Below, in pieces: positions 1 to 7,790 of a stretch of DNA of 44,970 nt. Position 1 is the stretch's first letter; each line of letters begins with the position of its first letter. The DNA is from Balneolaceae bacterium (GTDB lineage Bacteria > Bacteroidota > Rhodothermia > Balneolales > Natronogracilivirgulaceae), in the NCBI GenBank assembly GCA_007693825.1, contig RECX01000184.1, positions 1-44,970 on the forward strand. Reading direction: 5' to 3'. A program made the position numbers and the translations under genes. The notes under the pieces are model-generated. The model was not told the origin of the DNA and ran no database searches. It worked only from the letters and a program-made list of their open reading frames with translations.

Positions 1-1008
1 CGTCGACTCAATAAAATAGGAAGCCCTGATCTGCCTGCCCGATTCGTGTGCCTTCCGGACCGATGGCGGCAGCGGCAGCTCGTCGACTTCCAGAATGCCT
101 TTGATCATGACATTTCCGAACAGGAAACGGGTCAGGTTCTGATATCCCTCTTCGGAATTCACCAGGCCATAGTGGCCGCTGTGGCTATGGTTGGTGTAGA
201 CGCGCGGTGCGCTCTGGATGCTTGCGTTTTTGATGAGTACCAGTCCGTCGCTCATGGGTCCAACGGCCAGCCGCGACAGGTTGTAGTCCGTGTGGTTGCA
301 CCCGACGTGGCAGAAGAAGCGCGATTCGGGGAAAGAACCATTGAGCGTATCCACCCGATCATGGGTTGGCAGCTGAAGGTATCCGGCAATGCGGCGCCGG
401 TTGAAGTTGTTGATGTCCCATCCGCCGAGGAACCGTGGCACATTCACCCCGCGTATTTCGATTCCGTTGTGCGGAGTGCCGTAGGTGAACACTTTGTCCA
501 CCAGGCTTTTAGCCTCCGGCGTGCCGATATCCTTGTTTTGCAGCAGGCAGCGCACGATGAGTCCGCCCATCGAGTGCGCCACCAAATGGACCCGGAACCG
601 GTCGCGCTCTTCCGCGTCATCACCGCACACCTGCTCCCTTGTCTTCAGGATCAGCCGGTTGAGCTCCTCTGCCGCCTCTTCAATGGACGGCGCCCCTTCC
701 CCGGTGCCGATATCACGGTCGGCCTGCTCATAATAGCGATGAATGATGATGCTTTTCGGGGGGATGCGTCCCTCGTTTTCAACGCCGTCGGTGTAGTTGT
801 CCACGTACCCGTAATCTTTCATCAAACGGATGAGCGGCGATTCGAAGATATGCCGGACCACCTCGCCGTCCCACTCCTGCCGGATTTTTGTGCTGCCGAG
901 GTTGAACCCCATATAGGGTGTGGCAACGGTTTCTTCCATGGCCGATTGGGTCATGGCAAAACCGCGGACGTAGATGATCGGGTAGAAAGGAGTTTTGATT
1001 CGGTTCAT
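1..1008 (-). CDS. Lipase-like alpha/beta hydrolase, 3' end cut by window edge
   Basis: This gene is absent from the ORF track because it has no stop inside the window. Translating the minus strand from the ATG at 1008 gives 336 open codons to base 1. The sequence starts MNRIKTPFYPIIYVRGFAMT, where YVRGF resembles the start of lipase folds. The nucleophile elbow is VAHSMGGL, with Ser146 as probable nucleophile. GPMSDGL near residue 254 could supply the acid and NHSHSGH near 274-279 the histidine, which fits triacylglycerol-lipase or PGAP1-like esterases. There is no signal peptide, so it is probably cytoplasmic. It lies 174 bp downstream of the outer-membrane protein gene on the same strand, behind a tandem repeat. 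The hydrolase fold is well supported; the substrate is unknown. Confidence 0.85.
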   Translation of the reverse strand, partial: MNRIKTPFYPIIYVRGFAMTQSAMEETVATPYMGFNLGSTKIRQEWDGEVVRHIFESPLIRLMKDYGYVDNYTDGVENEGRIPPKSIIIHRYYEQADRDIGTGEGAPSIEEAAEELNRLILKTREQVCGDDAEERDRFRVHLVAHSMGGLIVRCLLQNKDIGTPEAKSLVDKVFTYGTPHNGIEIRGVNVPRFLGGWDINNFNRRRIAGYLQLPTHDRVDTLNGSFPESRFFCHVGCNHTDYNLSRLAVGPMSDGLVLIKNASIQSAPRVYTNHSHSGHYGLVNSEEGYQNLTRFLFGNVMIKGILEVDELPLPPSVRKAHESGRQIRASYFIEST

Positions 1009-1030
1009 GGCGCTGGATGTCTGGGTTCGG

Positions 1031-1096
1031 GGTTGGATACGGATTCAGGTTGGATACGGATTCAGGTTGGATACGGATTCAGGTTGGGATACGGGC
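1031..1096. repeat. Tandem repeat, 17-bp unit, three exact copies plus a degenerate one
   Basis: The unit GGTTGGATACGGATTCA occurs three times without change (1031-1047, 1048-1064, 1065-1081). A diverged fourth copy follows, then a TTGGAT hexamer run to about 1116. The period is not a multiple of three and no gene reads through it. It ends 22 bp upstream of the lipase start codon, so it would lie in that gene's 5' leader. Confidence 0.9.
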
Positions 1097-1182
1097 TTGG
1101 ATTTGGATTTGGATTTGGACTGAAAATCAGGAAAATGTCCGGGAGGATATTGTAATGAAGCTGATTGTGAGTGGATTTTTGA

Positions 1183-2211
1183 TCAGCGGGAATACGGGAG
1201 CCGCAATCCCACAAGGAACGTGCGGTCGGATGTAACCAGCGGGGCGATGCGTCCGCCAGAGTACCGCACGAACAGGTCGATCCGGCCGGGACCGTCGCGG
1301 CCCTGCCACCGGATGGCACGTGAGAGGTCGGCCGTCCAGCCGAAACGCGAATGCAGCCCCTCATCCCGGAACGTTGCGGATTGTCCGGAGTCGTGCGTGA
1401 ACTGGAATCCGCCGGCAAGCGTGAAGCCGGACAGGCCCAGGGTCCCGAGATCCAGCTGATGGCGGTACACAATGCGCAGCCGCCGGAAGCGGTCGGCCGT
1501 ATCCATGCCTGTTTCCACAACCGGTTCCTCAGAAACACGGAACACGCCTTCATACAGGATGTGCGCGGTGGGCATCCATCCGCTCCAGCCCGTCCGGGAG
1601 AGATTGAGGAGCCGCAATCCGGCTCCGGCCGTGACAAATACGTCATCGAACGACTGTCCGGTCTCAGCACCGGATTCCAGCGTGAAAGCCGCGCGGTAGT
1701 GGTACCGCACGTCGCCGATCCGCCAGCGGGGAGGCGGCGAGTCATCGATGAACAGGTCGGTCGGTATGTCTTCTGGTGGATGCGGAATCAGCTCGAACCC
1801 GGCATCCAGATGAAACCGCGCCGTGAGCGGCTGCCGGTTCAGATCTTCATTCAGAAGCCAGGCGCCGTTGCTTTGAAAATAAAAGCTTCCATCGCTTGCC
1901 AGGATGCCGGATTTGAGGCTCCGCCGGTCCAGCACGGTAAGCAGCCGGCTCACTTCGAGATCCCAGGCGGCACCGGCGGTAATGCTGGAGAAGTCGTCGG
2001 AAGCAGCCAGCACCGGAATATCGAAGGTAAAGCTGGTGGTATAGGGAGAGATCCGGTCCTCTTCGTTTTGCATTGCTCCGGGAGAAGGGGGGAACGCCGT
2101 TGCCGGGAGGGCCAGGCTCAGGGTCAGAACAAGGATCAGTATCAGGGGCAGAAACGGGATCAGCAGCGGGGTCTGGAATGGCGCCGTTCCGCTGAATTGG
2201 CTGTGGCTCAT
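1183..2211 (-). CDS. Secreted, probable outer-membrane protein of unknown function
   Basis: The 342-residue product has a long hydrophobic signal segment at about residues 14-40 (LLIPFLPLILILVLTLSLAL) ending near ATAF. The mature part is rich in alternating polar and aromatic residues (SFYFQSNGAWL, VRYHYRAAFTL, FTLAGGFQFTHD) and ends in FLVGLRLPYSR, as expected of an outer-membrane beta-barrel. No named family was recognised. The start ATG overlaps the stop of the upstream amidohydrolase gene in an ATGA, so the two are probably translationally coupled and work on a related substrate. The barrel assignment is inference from composition; the signal peptide and coupling are seen directly. Confidence 0.7.
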   Translation of the reverse strand: MSHSQFSGTAPFQTPLLIPFLPLILILVLTLSLALPATAFPPSPGAMQNEEDRISPYTTSFTFDIPVLAASDDFSSITAGAAWDLEVSRLLTVLDRRSLKSGILASDGSFYFQSNGAWLLNEDLNRQPLTARFHLDAGFELIPHPPEDIPTDLFIDDSPPPRWRIGDVRYHYRAAFTLESGAETGQSFDDVFVTAGAGLRLLNLSRTGWSGWMPTAHILYEGVFRVSEEPVVETGMDTADRFRRLRIVYRHQLDLGTLGLSGFTLAGGFQFTHDSGQSATFRDEGLHSRFGWTADLSRAIRWQGRDGPGRIDLFVRYSGGRIAPLVTSDRTFLVGLRLPYSR

Positions 2212-3995
2212 GTTTCGATCTCCAGTTCAGGTTTTACCCGGAAGAAGAGTTCCAGGACTTCGGCAATCTTCGGGATGGTCACGGAGGGATCGGCACAGGC
2301 GCCGACCATTTTTCTCAGGTAGGCCGCATCGCTTGTTTCTTTCTTTTCAAAAGAGGGAATCGCGGAAAACCAGACGTGGACCCGGTTGGCAAAACTCCGG
2401 ATGGCATGATTGCGGTCTGTCTGATCGCCGAGCGGATCGCTGTGGAATGTCAGCTCACCGACGGGCAGCCGTCCGACCGCCTCGAAAAGCTCGACAGGCG
2501 CATCGCCCTGATCCCGCAGCAGCCGTTTCATGCGCTCGCTCAGGTACGCCGGATGCCGGTTGTTCCACAGAAAATTGAAGAGGGTTGTGTGGATGCGGTT
2601 GTTGCTGTCCCAGGCGGGTCCGTCGGTGGAGGCCTGTCCGTCAGTGCCCCGGATGGCGGCGCCGTCGGGATGATCACGCAGCCAGGCGGCAGTCCTGCCC
2701 TGGACGGCCCTGGCATGATGGGCGGCCAGCCATTTGATGTGCCGGATGATGTTGGCCCCGGCGGGCTCTCCATGCAGCGGCAATCCCAGAAACGACGCCG
2801 GATTGTGATGCGAAATACGGGTGAAAAGCTCATCACCGAGAAGAGTGCGAAATGAATCGGTATAGTCGGTATCAGTGGCCTCCATCCGGAGCAGAGGGTA
2901 ATCCGTGCCCCACAGTACCTGATCGCGGCAGCGGTCGTCGGAGAGCACGGAAAGCAGGTTCTTCCGGTAGTTTTGCTCCTCTTCCGTGCTTCTGTGCTGC
3001 TCGGTATGGAAGGATATGTCGGCGTACACACGTCCCGGATAGCGCTCCATGAGTTCGAGGATGGCGAAAGCCCAGCTGTCCTGCGGGAGTTCGGGAGCGG
3101 TCCAGACCGGCTTGCCATCCTGCGACTGTCCCCCGAAATGTGCGAAACAGATCTTAAGATTGGTATGAGTGTCCAGTACGGAAAGCCACTCACGCGGGTT
3201 GCAGTGCTGCGCGTCTTTCCTGCTTTTACGAAAACCGGTGTCGTTGCAATGGAGCAGCACGGGAACCGACTCCTTTTCACAATAGCGAAGCGTATCCTCC
3301 ATGACGCTTCCGTGCACCGGATATCCAAGCGAGGGATAGAGTTTCAGGCCAACGCATGCGCCGCTGTGAAGCGCATCGCGCATGACGTGGAAACTGTCCG
3401 TGCGCACAGGGTTCACTTTGGCAAACGGGAGGATGCGTCCGGGATACCGCAACGCCTGCCGTTTCGTATCCTCAAGCTGTTTCAGGAAAAGCGCCCGTTC
3501 ACGTTTACCGGCTTTCCTGTCGATGATATCCATGGGCAGGACCACGGTCACGTCGTCGTCGTCCATGTGCGTGACAAGGTCGTCGGTGACGTCATCGATG
3601 CGTTTCATGAAACCGATACGGAGCCATTCGAAGGCATTGATCACGTCGGAAGACGGGGCCTGGTGCCGGTCGATGAGGGTGGCTTCCAGCAGGCTTGTCA
3701 GGGCGGCGGTGGTTTCGGAGGAGGGCGGCAGATCAAGATGGCTGTCAAAAAAACCACGGAGGCGTTTCGGTATGATCCGGTTGAAAATGCGGGTGCCGCG
3801 GATGGTGCGGTGGAAGTCATCGAACGAGATGTCGCCCGGACGGCTTTTGCGGCGGGTGCGCAGGTAGGAGAGGAGGGCGTCCCGGAGCGGCTCCGGCAGA
3901 TTGCGTCCCGTCAGCCGGTGCGACAGCAGCAGGATGGTTTCCTTTGTGAGTATGGATGAAAAGTTGAATACGTGGGCATGGACATTGATTCTCAT
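2208..3995 (-). CDS. Amidohydrolase-family (TIM-barrel) metal-dependent hydrolase with long C-terminal extension
   Basis: The track ORF begins at 4121, but the family-typical N-terminus MRINVHAHVFNF starts at 3995, giving 595 residues. The HxH motif (HAH) is the first metal site of amidohydrolases. VPVLLHCNDTGF, ICFAHFGG and LWGTDYPLL look like later metal or strand motifs of the Amidohydro_2 (PF04909) type. There is no signal peptide. After about residue 400 a helical extension of some 190 residues (IRHIKWLAAHHARAVQ onward) is not part of the usual roughly 300-residue barrel and was not recognised. The gene is coupled by a 4-bp overlap to the downstream outer-membrane protein. The hydrolase class is secure; the substrate is not known. 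Confidence 0.85.
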   Translation of the reverse strand: MRINVHAHVFNFSSILTKETILLLSHRLTGRNLPEPLRDALLSYLRTRRKSRPGDISFDDFHRTIRGTRIFNRIIPKRLRGFFDSHLDLPPSSETTAALTSLLEATLIDRHQAPSSDVINAFEWLRIGFMKRIDDVTDDLVTHMDDDDVTVVLPMDIIDRKAGKRERALFLKQLEDTKRQALRYPGRILPFAKVNPVRTDSFHVMRDALHSGACVGLKLYPSLGYPVHGSVMEDTLRYCEKESVPVLLHCNDTGFRKSRKDAQHCNPREWLSVLDTHTNLKICFAHFGGQSQDGKPVWTAPELPQDSWAFAILELMERYPGRVYADISFHTEQHRSTEEEQNYRKNLLSVLSDDRCRDQVLWGTDYPLLRMEATDTDYTDSFRTLLGDELFTRISHHNPASFLGLPLHGEPAGANIIRHIKWLAAHHARAVQGRTAAWLRDHPDGAAIRGTDGQASTDGPAWDSNNRIHTTLFNFLWNNRHPAYLSERMKRLLRDQGDAPVELFEAVGRLPVGELTFHSDPLGDQTDRNHAIRSFANRVHVWFSAIPSFEKKETSDAAYLRKMVGACADPSVTIPKIAEVLELFFRVKPELEIET

Positions 3996-4238
3996 GGAAT
4001 TCCGGAGTCTGGGTGTCAGAAAACAATGCGTCGTGCGCAACAATTGCGGTACCGGATAAGTGTGCAGCACTACAACGCATGCAGTTCGGAAGCCGGGTTG
4101 TGTCCCGATGGCGCTGCCCATATCTCAAATCCAGTAATAATAAGGAGTTTCTTTGGGCCGGTTTGTTACAGGAAAAAGTGTTTCTGTCACGTTTTTCGAG
4201 AAGGTCAGGCTCCGGCCGCGCCGTGTCAGAAGGGTATT

Positions 4239-5234
4239 TTAGTTGCCGGTAAGCTGACGGACAAATTCTTCACGGACTTCACTCCCGGCATCCCGGAAGT
4301 TTAGGAAGGGGACGTGGCGGTCGGGCCGGGTTGTGTCGGCACGGATCCCCCAGAGTGGTGTGAGACCATTGGGGATCATGGAATAGCGGGCATCGCCGAT
4401 GATATCGGGTTTGTCAGGGTGGCGGATCAGATAGCCATCGGAGAAGCGCCGGAAGCGCAGGATGTCGTCATACAAAGTGGTCCCTTCCCACGCGGCGAAA
4501 TCCTGTTCGGGAATGATCAGCGGCGCGGCGTCGCCCGTATAGATGTGCGGCGGACTGAATAGGCCGGAACGGACCGCGTCCACATGGACCGTGTCGCCGG
4601 AAATATAGGTGCTGCGCCAGAGGATCAGGTTGCCGATAGTGGGTTTGACGACAAGCTGCTCGATGGTGTGTCCGCGCAGGGCGGCGTGTTCTTCCATGAC
4701 GGACCTGCCGCGTTCGCGCTGGACGAAACCGGCGGTGAGGTAGAGCAGCAGCCATCCCATGAAAAGCCATCCGAATAACCGGCTCCGGTACCAGAATGCG
4801 GCGCCTGCCAGGACGGCCATCACGGTGGTGAGGAGCGGATCCACGATGGGGACGATGTTCCAGGCGAAGCGGGTGTCCGAAAAGGGCCAGAGCAGTTCGG
4901 TGCCATAGCTGGTGACGGCATCCATCAGCCCGTGCGTGGCGAACCCAAGTGCGCTGAACAGGAACAGCTCGCGGAAGGTGAGGTGGCGGCGGAGGAACCA
5001 CCAGAGAAGCGCGGCGGTGATGAGGGCGCCGGCCGGGATGAAGACGAAAGAGTGGGTGAACTGGCGGTGGACCTCAATGTTGAACAGGGGGTCGGAGGGG
5101 GCGTGGATGAAGAACTCGAGATCGGGCAGCAGGGCGGCGACAAAAGCGGTGAAGGCGGCGGGACGGTGTTTTTCCTTGCCGGCCAGCGACTGGGCAGCAG
5201 CGGCACCGGCAAGTCCATGGGTGATAGGATCCAT
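4239..5234 (-). CDS. YdjM/DUF457-type membrane-bound metal-dependent hydrolase
   Basis: The 331-residue product begins MDPITHGLAGAA and carries ALLPDLEFF, HRQFTHSFVF and FATHGLMDAVTSYGT, the His/Asp-rich motifs of the LexA-regulated membrane-bound metal-dependent hydrolases (PF04307). Hydrophobic segments at about 65-85, 90-110, 135-155 and 158-175 suggest a membrane-embedded N-terminal half followed by a soluble C-terminal half of about 150 residues. E. coli YdjM is SOS-controlled, but no LexA box was recognised here. The gene is monocistronic or at the end of its unit, since the terminator of the next gene upstream (doxX) lies just before it. Family assignment is good; the reaction is not established for the family. 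Confidence 0.85.
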   Translation of the reverse strand: MDPITHGLAGAAAAQSLAGKEKHRPAAFTAFVAALLPDLEFFIHAPSDPLFNIEVHRQFTHSFVFIPAGALITAALLWWFLRRHLTFRELFLFSALGFATHGLMDAVTSYGTELLWPFSDTRFAWNIVPIVDPLLTTVMAVLAGAAFWYRSRLFGWLFMGWLLLYLTAGFVQRERGRSVMEEHAALRGHTIEQLVVKPTIGNLILWRSTYISGDTVHVDAVRSGLFSPPHIYTGDAAPLIIPEQDFAAWEGTTLYDDILRFRRFSDGYLIRHPDKPDIIGDARYSMIPNGLTPLWGIRADTTRPDRHVPFLNFRDAGSEVREEFVRQLTGN

Positions 5235-5256
5235 TAAAAAGGTCTATAAAATGGAG

Positions 5257-5288
5257 AACGGGATGCGGCTGGGTTGCCGCATCCCGTT
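5257..5288 (-). terminator. Rho-independent terminator after the DoxX gene
   Basis: A perfect 13-bp stem (AACGGGATGCGGC / GCCGCATCCCGTT) with a 6-nt loop is followed on the minus strand by CTCCATTTTAT. It sits 60 bp after the DoxX stop. A T-run on the plus side means it could also act on the other strand. Confidence 0.85.
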
Positions 5289-5348
5289 TTATGGGTCAAC
5301 ATTCAATAATGAATGGCGCTGCTTGTCAGGTGGTGATTGGTGGAACTG

Positions 5349-5777
5349 CTATTTCTTGGGTAGCAGATCATCCACGGAATACCGGCCCGGACCCATCAGG
5401 GCGAGCGCTGCACTCATCAACAACAGCAGCAAATCTACACGGTAGGCCGCGAAGGGCTCTCCGATCTTGGTCGTGATGATGGCTACGACCATAATAATTG
5501 CCAACAGGATGGCTGGAATGCGAATGAAGGCACCGGCAAGAACCATGATACCGCCGACAAACTCAACAATGGCCACTACCCAGGCCATGAGGCCGGGCAA
5601 CGGGATCCCGATGTTGCCAAAAAATCCCTGAACACCCTCAATTCCGGTCAGTTTTCCCCAGCCGGCCAGAATGAAAATGATTCCAACACCGATACGGAGC
5701 AGAAACAATGCCGCATCCTTGTTCTGGTCAGTTTGCAGATTATCCAAATCCCGGGCACCTGAATACTTTTGATTCAT
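5349..5777 (-). CDS. DoxX-family integral membrane protein
   Basis: The chosen start is MNQKYSGARDL at 5777 rather than the track's 5849, because the extra 24 residues come from a tandem-repeat region and are not family-like. The product is 142 residues. DAALFLLRIGVGIIFILAGWGKL is the typical first helix and motif of DoxX/SURF4-like proteins (PF07681). Three further hydrophobic segments (LPGLMAWVVAIVEFVGGIM, IPAILLAIIMVVAII, VDLLLLLMSAALALMGPG) give the usual four-helix topology. Members are linked to redox or stress physiology, but no specific role can be read here. It is transcribed alone and ended by the terminator at 5257-5288. Confidence 0.9.
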   Translation of the reverse strand: MNQKYSGARDLDNLQTDQNKDAALFLLRIGVGIIFILAGWGKLTGIEGVQGFFGNIGIPLPGLMAWVVAIVEFVGGIMVLAGAFIRIPAILLAIIMVVAIITTKIGEPFAAYRVDLLLLLMSAALALMGPGRYSVDDLLPKK

Positions 5778-5802
5778 AGCAAATCGTGGTTGGTTATTAT
5801 TT

Positions 5803-5842
5803 CGTGGATTACCGCACTCGTGGATTACCGCACTCGTGGATT
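5803..5842. repeat. Tandem repeat, 16-bp unit, 2.5 copies
   Basis: CGTGGATTACCGCACT is repeated exactly at 5803-5818 and 5819-5834, followed by a half copy CGTGGATT to 5842. It ends 25 bp upstream of the DoxX start codon, a position like that of the lipase and addB repeats. Confidence 0.85.
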
Positions 5843-5979
5843 GACACATTCACCTAAGTATTTCAACAACCGCAACCTTCTGAACATTCATGGGTTGGAT
5901 GATTTTTTTCTGTTGCCTGCTTGCAGATTTGACCGTTTAGTGGATTGCTGAAAAAATAATTTGAAAAAAGTGTAAGAAA

Positions 5980-6097
5980 AGCACCTCTTTGTACTCTATA
6001 AAGAGATGGGCTTGAAGTTGTCCCGCATGGGATGTCCTCAAGTCTCAGACCTGAAAGTGGGTCGGACGTTGAATGTCGTCCGACCCTGCTTTTTATT
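5980..6097 (+). ncRNA. Candidate structured small RNA or attenuator leader
   Basis: No ORF fits, but consecutive plus-strand hairpins are present. They are CTCTTT-gtactctat-AAAGAG (about 5985-6005), CTTGA...TCAAG enclosing TCCC-gcat-GGGA (about 6011-6042), and the terminator at 6059-6097. The neighbours are a minus-strand gene ending upstream and a plus-strand gene at 6264, so the terminator must end a transcript that begins inside this gap. No known riboswitch consensus (TPP, cobalamin, FMN, SAM, glycine) was recognised. No good promoter was found; a TTTG at 5928 and a TAATTTG at 5957 are 25 nt apart, wider than usual. It may be a free small RNA or a premature-termination leader of the DUF1684 gene. 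Confidence 0.45.
6059..6097 (+). terminator. Rho-independent terminator inside the gene-free gap
   Basis: A perfect 10-bp GC-rich stem (GGGTCGGACG / CGTCCGACCC) with an 8-nt loop is followed by TGCTTTTTATT. It faces the plus strand with no plus-strand gene upstream. Confidence 0.85.
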
Positions 6098-6147
6098 CTG
6101 CATAATTGGTTATTTTTATACGTTGCCATGCAACCGGGCGGCGGTGA

Positions 6148-6227
6148 CAGATCCGGGTGAAGGATCTGACGGTTTTGCGCCGGCATGTCCCTGCACCGTA
6201 AAGGCAGCGGGCGGTCCGGTATGCCGG
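6148..6227 (+). promoter_or_regulatory. Structured 5' leader ahead of the DUF1684 gene
   Basis: Two further inverted repeats lie between the terminator and the coding start. One is a perfect 7-bp hairpin CAGATCC-gggtgaa-GGATCTG (6148-6168). The other is a nested structure with outer stem CCGGCAT/ATGCCGG (6180-6186 with 6221-6227) around CCCTGC/GCAGcGGG. They would lie in the 5' leader of the gene at 6264. No known regulatory RNA family was recognised. Confidence 0.35.
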
Positions 6228-6263
6228 TCCCTCCAATAATGACACATAAAAGGTCTGAACATT

Positions 6264-7307
6264 TTGAAAAAGATAACTCCAGGAATGAACGGCAGTCCGG
6301 GAAGGAGCGCTGCTTCTGGCATGTTCGTTCGCACGGTTCTGATGGTCCTGCTTGCGGCGGGACTGACAACGGCCGCAAATGCAACCGGCGACAACGGGGG
6401 CCCGGATGGATTGGCGGACCTGCTCCTTGAGCACAACCCCGCCCTGGTTGAGACCATGCCGGTGCAAGACACCACCGACGCGGATCGCGACTATTACGAA
6501 TTTGTCGAGAACTGGCACAAAAACAGGATTGAACGGCTCCACGATGATCGCGGCTGGCTGCGGCTGGCCGGTCTCTACTGGCTGGATGACGGGGAGCAGT
6601 CTTTCGGCAGCGGCCCGCACGCGCGGGTACGTTTCCCGGAAGGTTCCATCCCGGATATGGCCGGCATCTTCGAGGTCCGGGAGGATACGGTCTTCATGCG
6701 CGTGGTCGGTAATATCGATATTCGCGACGAGCGCGACCACCGGATCCGGGACGGGATCATATCCACCCCGGAGATGACACGGGAGCTCACCTACCGAACG
6801 CTGACATGGTTCGTGGTGCGGCGAGATGACCTCGTCGGGATCCGCCTTTATGATGACAACAGCCCGCATCTGCGGCATTTCGACGGGATCGAACGCTACG
6901 AGGTCGACAAGGACTGGCGGGTGGAGGCCCGGTTTGAGCCGAAAGAGCAGGGCGCAACCATGCACATTGAAAATGTGCTGGGACAGATGATCGAGTGGGA
7001 TGTGGCCGGCACGCTGACGTTTTCGGCGGAGGGGCACGAGGTGTCCATAGTGGCCCTGGGGACCGGCGACCGCCTGTTCATTCCGTTTGCGGATGCGACT
7101 TCCGGCTCGGAAACCTATCCCGGCGGACGTTTTCTCTATATCGACCGTCCGTCATCCGGCGAACCGGCCATTGTGGACTTCAATGTGTCGTATAATCCGC
7201 CGTGCGCCATCAACCCGCATACCACCTGCCCGCTCCCGCCGCCCCAGAACCGGATGCCGTTCCCGATCCGTGCCGGCGAAAAACATTACGAGATGTATGA
7301 GGAGTGA
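6264..7307 (+). CDS. Secreted DUF1684-family protein
   Basis: The product is 347 residues if the TTG at 6264 is used. In-frame ATGs at 6285 and 6321 are alternatives, and the TTG is favoured slightly by AAAAGG upstream. A signal peptide (FVRTVLMVLLAAGLTTAANA) ends near residue 39. The remainder matches DUF1684 (PF07920): WHKNRIERLHDDRGWLRLAG, then FIPFADATSGSETYPGGRFL, then FNVSYNPPCAINPHTTCPLP and NRMPFPIRAGE at the C-terminus. The Cys-containing PPCA and TCPLP segments are the family hallmark. No activity is firmly established for the family. It is a single gene with a structured leader. Confidence 0.88.
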   Translation: MKKITPGMNGSPGRSAASGMFVRTVLMVLLAAGLTTAANATGDNGGPDGLADLLLEHNPALVETMPVQDTTDADRDYYEFVENWHKNRIERLHDDRGWLRLAGLYWLDDGEQSFGSGPHARVRFPEGSIPDMAGIFEVREDTVFMRVVGNIDIRDERDHRIRDGIISTPEMTRELTYRTLTWFVVRRDDLVGIRLYDDNSPHLRHFDGIERYEVDKDWRVEARFEPKEQGATMHIENVLGQMIEWDVAGTLTFSAEGHEVSIVALGTGDRLFIPFADATSGSETYPGGRFLYIDRPSSGEPAIVDFNVSYNPPCAINPHTTCPLPPPQNRMPFPIRAGEKHYEMYEE

Positions 7308-7310
7308 TCC

Positions 7311-7335
7311 GTTGGGAAGCGGTCGGCTTCTCAAC
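7311..7335. other. Hairpin between convergent genes
   Basis: GTTGGGAAGC-ggtcg-GCTTCTCAAC forms a 10-bp stem with one G-U pair, 3 bp after the DUF1684 stop and 41 bp beyond the epimerase stop. No T-run follows on either strand, so it is at best a weak terminator or a transcript-end stabiliser. Confidence 0.4.
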
Positions 7336-7376
7336 AGAACGAACCTGGGAAAAGCAGTTTATTCGCTGCAAGGCAG

Positions 7377-7790
7377 TTATTCGATGAGCTCACACAGCTC
7401 GATCAGTACCCCGTGGTGCTCTTTTGGATGCAAAAATACCACCAGCTTGTTGTCCGCGCCGGGTTTGGGCGATTCGCTCAGCAGGGTGTAGCCCAGCTTC
7501 CGGCAACGCTCCATTTCCTTGTGGATGTCGTCCACCTCAAAGGCCAGGTGGTGTACGCCTTCTCCGCGTTTTTCCAGGAATCGGGCCACCGGCGAATCGT
7601 CCCTGGTGGATGCCAGCAGCTCAATTTTGCTTTCTCCGGTGCGGAAAAATGCCGTCTCCACGCCCTCACTCTCCACGGTTTCCCGCTTGTAGCAGGCCGT
7701 CCCCAACGTCTGTTCGTACCGCGCCACGGCCTCCTCGAGATCCCGCACCGCAATGCCGACATGTTCGATTTTTTGGAAAGGTCCGGTCAC
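7377..7790 (-). CDS. mce: Methylmalonyl-CoA epimerase
   Basis: This glyoxalase-fold enzyme interconverts the (R) and (S) epimers of methylmalonyl-CoA in the propionyl-CoA/succinyl-CoA pathway. The track ORF is overlong (start 7991). The real start is probably the GTG at 7790, which overlaps the polX stop as GTGA and gives 137 residues, the usual length. Family motifs are present: FQKIEHVGIAVRDLEEAV at the N-terminus, ESKIELLAS, GEGVHHLAFEVDDI, and HPKEHHGVLIELCE at the C-terminus. Candidate metal ligands are His10, Glu57, His80 or His81, and Glu131. No mutase genes are in the window. The pairing with a DNA polymerase gene is odd metabolically but clear from the overlap. Confidence 0.93.
   Translation of the reverse strand: MTGPFQKIEHVGIAVRDLEEAVARYEQTLGTACYKRETVESEGVETAFFRTGESKIELLASTRDDSPVARFLEKRGEGVHHLAFEVDDIHKEMERCRKLGYTLLSESPKPGADNKLVVFLHPKEHHGVLIELCELIE

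Noticed and set aside
46-1155. 369-residue plus-strand ORF
   Set aside because: It is antisense to the lipase-like gene, which has clear family motifs; the ORF has no recognisable domain and runs through the tandem repeat into FGFGFG low complexity.
5863-6384. 173-residue minus-strand ORF in the hairpin-rich gap
   Set aside because: It crosses the terminator and the DUF1684 start, lacks any domain and has atypical composition; the gap is better explained as non-coding.
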